Assembly: GCA_938014855.1 (NCBI GenBank)
Contig: CALLQM010000410.1
Coordinates: forward strand, 1-6,311
Reading direction: 5' to 3'
Source of the DNA: an uncultured Clostridia bacterium
GTDB lineage: Bacteria; Bacillota; Clostridia; Oscillospirales; Ruminococcaceae
Length of the DNA: 6,311 nt
In this document: one piece after another, positions 5,130 to 6,311 of the stretch
Numbering within the stretch: position 1 is the first letter of the stretch
Layout: each line of letters opens with the position of its first letter
Made by a program: the position numbers and the translations under genes
The notes under the pieces: generated by a model
What the model saw: only the letters and a program-made list of their open reading frames with translations
Databases searched by the model: none
Told to the model about the DNA's origin: nothing

Positions 5130-6311
5130 ATGGCATTGATGAAACAAAGTTACAAAACCTATATTGAGATTTTGCGGGAGGAACTGATTCCTGCATTGGG
5201 TTGTACCGAACCAATTGCGATTGCGTACGCTTCTGCAAAAGCAAAAGAGTTGCTTGGTGAATTTCCCGAAAAGATCATCGCGGAATGCAGCGGCAACATT
5301 GTAAAAAATGTAAAGGGCGTTGTGGTTCCCACCACAAAAACCCTGCGCGGTATTTCAGCGGCGGCCGTGATCGGCGCAGTTGGCGGCGATGCATCCAAGA
5401 AACTTGAGATCCTTACAAGTGTGACAGAAGAAGATTTACAAAAAGCGAAGGAATTGCTTGCGCAGGGACTCTGTGAAGAAAAATTGCTTGAAACCCCTGC
5501 AAAACTTCACATTATTGTACGCATGTACAGCGGCGAGCATTCTTCACTTGTTGAAATTATCCACACCCATACAGGCATCGTTCGGATGGAAAAAGACGGT
5601 GAAACCATTTTCAGCGTACCGTTTAATGCCGAAGAACAGGAAGAAGGGCTGACTGACCGCAGCTGTCTTTCGGTGGAAGGCATCTATGAATTTGCACAAA
5701 CGGTCGATATTGACGAGGTCAAAGACATCCTGGATCGCCAAATCGGATTTAATACCGCAATTGCTCAGGAAGGCATGCACAACAAATATGGCGCAAATGT
5801 CGGCAAATCGCTGGTGTCCGCTTATGGTGATGACATCAAAGTGCGCGCCCGTGCAGTGGCGGCAGCCGGTTCCGATGCACGCATGAGCGGCTGTGAAATG
5901 CCGGTAGTCATCAATTCCGGCAGCGGAAATCAAGGCATGACGGTTTCTCTTCCGGTTATTGAATATGCCCATGAGCTGGGCGTATCGCAGGAAAAGCTTT
6001 ATCGTGCATTATGCATCAGCAACCTCATAGCCATCCACCAAAAAACAAAGATTGGACGTCTTTCCGCTTACTGCGGTGCTGTCAGTGCGGCGGCCGGAGC
6101 GGGTGCGGGTATTATGTATCTGCATGGTGGAGATGTTAAGGCAATTTCAATGACGATCACAAACACACTTGCCAATGTTGCCGGCATTGTATGTGACGGA
6201 GCAAAACCTTCCTGTGCGGCAAAAATCGCTTCCAGCGTGGATGCAGCTCTCATGGCATTTTACATGGCAAAGGATAATCGGAGATTCTGCCCAGGCGAAG
6301 GTATTATTAAA
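5130..6311 (+). CDS. cyuA: L-cysteine desulfidase (CyuA/YhaM family), 3' end cut by window
   Basis: The frame runs open for 394 codons to the window edge. The E. coli homologue is about 436 residues, so roughly the last tenth is missing. The family (formerly UPF0597, related to the serine dehydratase alpha domain) breaks L-cysteine into pyruvate, ammonia and sulfide in the cytoplasm using an oxygen-sensitive [4Fe-4S] cluster. The N-terminal signature LGCTEPIAIAYA puts the key cysteine at residue 25. Further signatures are SGCEMPVVINSGSGNQG at 253-269 and IAIHQKTKIGRLSAYCG ending near 316. Cys315, Cys355 and Cys362 are spaced as expected for cluster ligands. The Gly/Ala-rich segment VSAAAGAGAG follows Cys315. 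The start is set by GGGAGG at 5119-5124. A terminator and 330 bases separate it from the sugar operon, so it is probably its own transcription unit. Catabolism or detoxification of cysteine is the likely role; other amino acid substrates cannot be excluded. Confidence 0.93.
   Translation, partial: MALMKQSYKTYIEILREELIPALGCTEPIAIAYASAKAKELLGEFPEKIIAECSGNIVKNVKGVVVPTTKTLRGISAAAVIGAVGGDASKKLEILTSVTEEDLQKAKELLAQGLCEEKLLETPAKLHIIVRMYSGEHSSLVEIIHTHTGIVRMEKDGETIFSVPFNAEEQEEGLTDRSCLSVEGIYEFAQTVDIDEVKDILDRQIGFNTAIAQEGMHNKYGANVGKSLVSAYGDDIKVRARAVAAAGSDARMSGCEMPVVINSGSGNQGMTVSLPVIEYAHELGVSQEKLYRALCISNLIAIHQKTKIGRLSAYCGAVSAAAGAGAGIMYLHGGDVKAISMTITNTLANVAGIVCDGAKPSCAAKIASSVDAALMAFYMAKDNRRFCPGEGIIK

Noticed and set aside
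4890..5147. Minus-strand 85-codon frame antisense to the desulfidase 5' region
   Set aside because: It overlaps the secure start of the desulfidase gene; no ribosome binding site or family resemblance is seen.
1..6311. CRISPR arrays, tRNA/rRNA genes, insertion sequences, attachment sites
   Set aside because: I looked for regular repeats, RNA-gene signatures, transposase-like reading frames and terminal inverted repeats and saw none.

Overview
The window looks like chromosomal DNA of an anaerobic Bacillota, most likely a gut-type Clostridia (Oscillospiraceae/Ruminococcaceae-like). This placement is an inference. It rests on mid-40s GC codon use, strong AGGAGG-type ribosome binding sites, a Ser/Ala/Glu-rich lipoprotein linker, A+T-rich intergenic DNA, and a sugar ABC operon without its own ATPase gene. 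All supported genes lie on the + strand.

Region 1 (about 1-4454) is a carbohydrate-uptake locus. It holds a LacI-family regulator (22-1029), a lipoprotein solute-binding protein (1102-2505) and two MalF/MalG-type permeases (2641-3582 and 3582-4454). A 17-bp perfect inverted repeat sits just upstream of a TATAAT box in the regulator/binding-protein gap and is a good candidate operator. A very strong GC-rich hairpin with a T-run separates the binding-protein gene from the permease genes. It would explain excess binding protein over permease. The two permease genes overlap by one base (TAATG). No ATPase or glycosidase is present, so the transporter probably borrows a shared MsmX/UgpC-like ATPase. 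The substrate cannot be read from sequence, but a sugar or oligosaccharide is likely.

Region 2 (4455-5129) is about 675 bp of mostly A+T-rich intergenic DNA. It carries a consensus promoter (TTGACA-N16-TATAAT) that runs almost directly into a strong intrinsic terminator, so the predicted product is only about 45 nt. A second promoter, with an extended -10, lies just ahead of the next gene. Part of this region is also open in frame with that gene and encodes a small Cys cluster.

Region 3 (5130-6311, cut by the window edge) is the first 394 codons of an L-cysteine desulfidase (CyuA/YhaM, formerly UPF0597). It contains the N-terminal LGCTEP motif and the three downstream cysteines expected to hold a [4Fe-4S] cluster. 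It is functionally unrelated to the sugar operon and appears to be a separate transcription unit.

Nothing here is clearly a new biological system. The most unusual feature is the promoter-terminator pair at 4719-4799.
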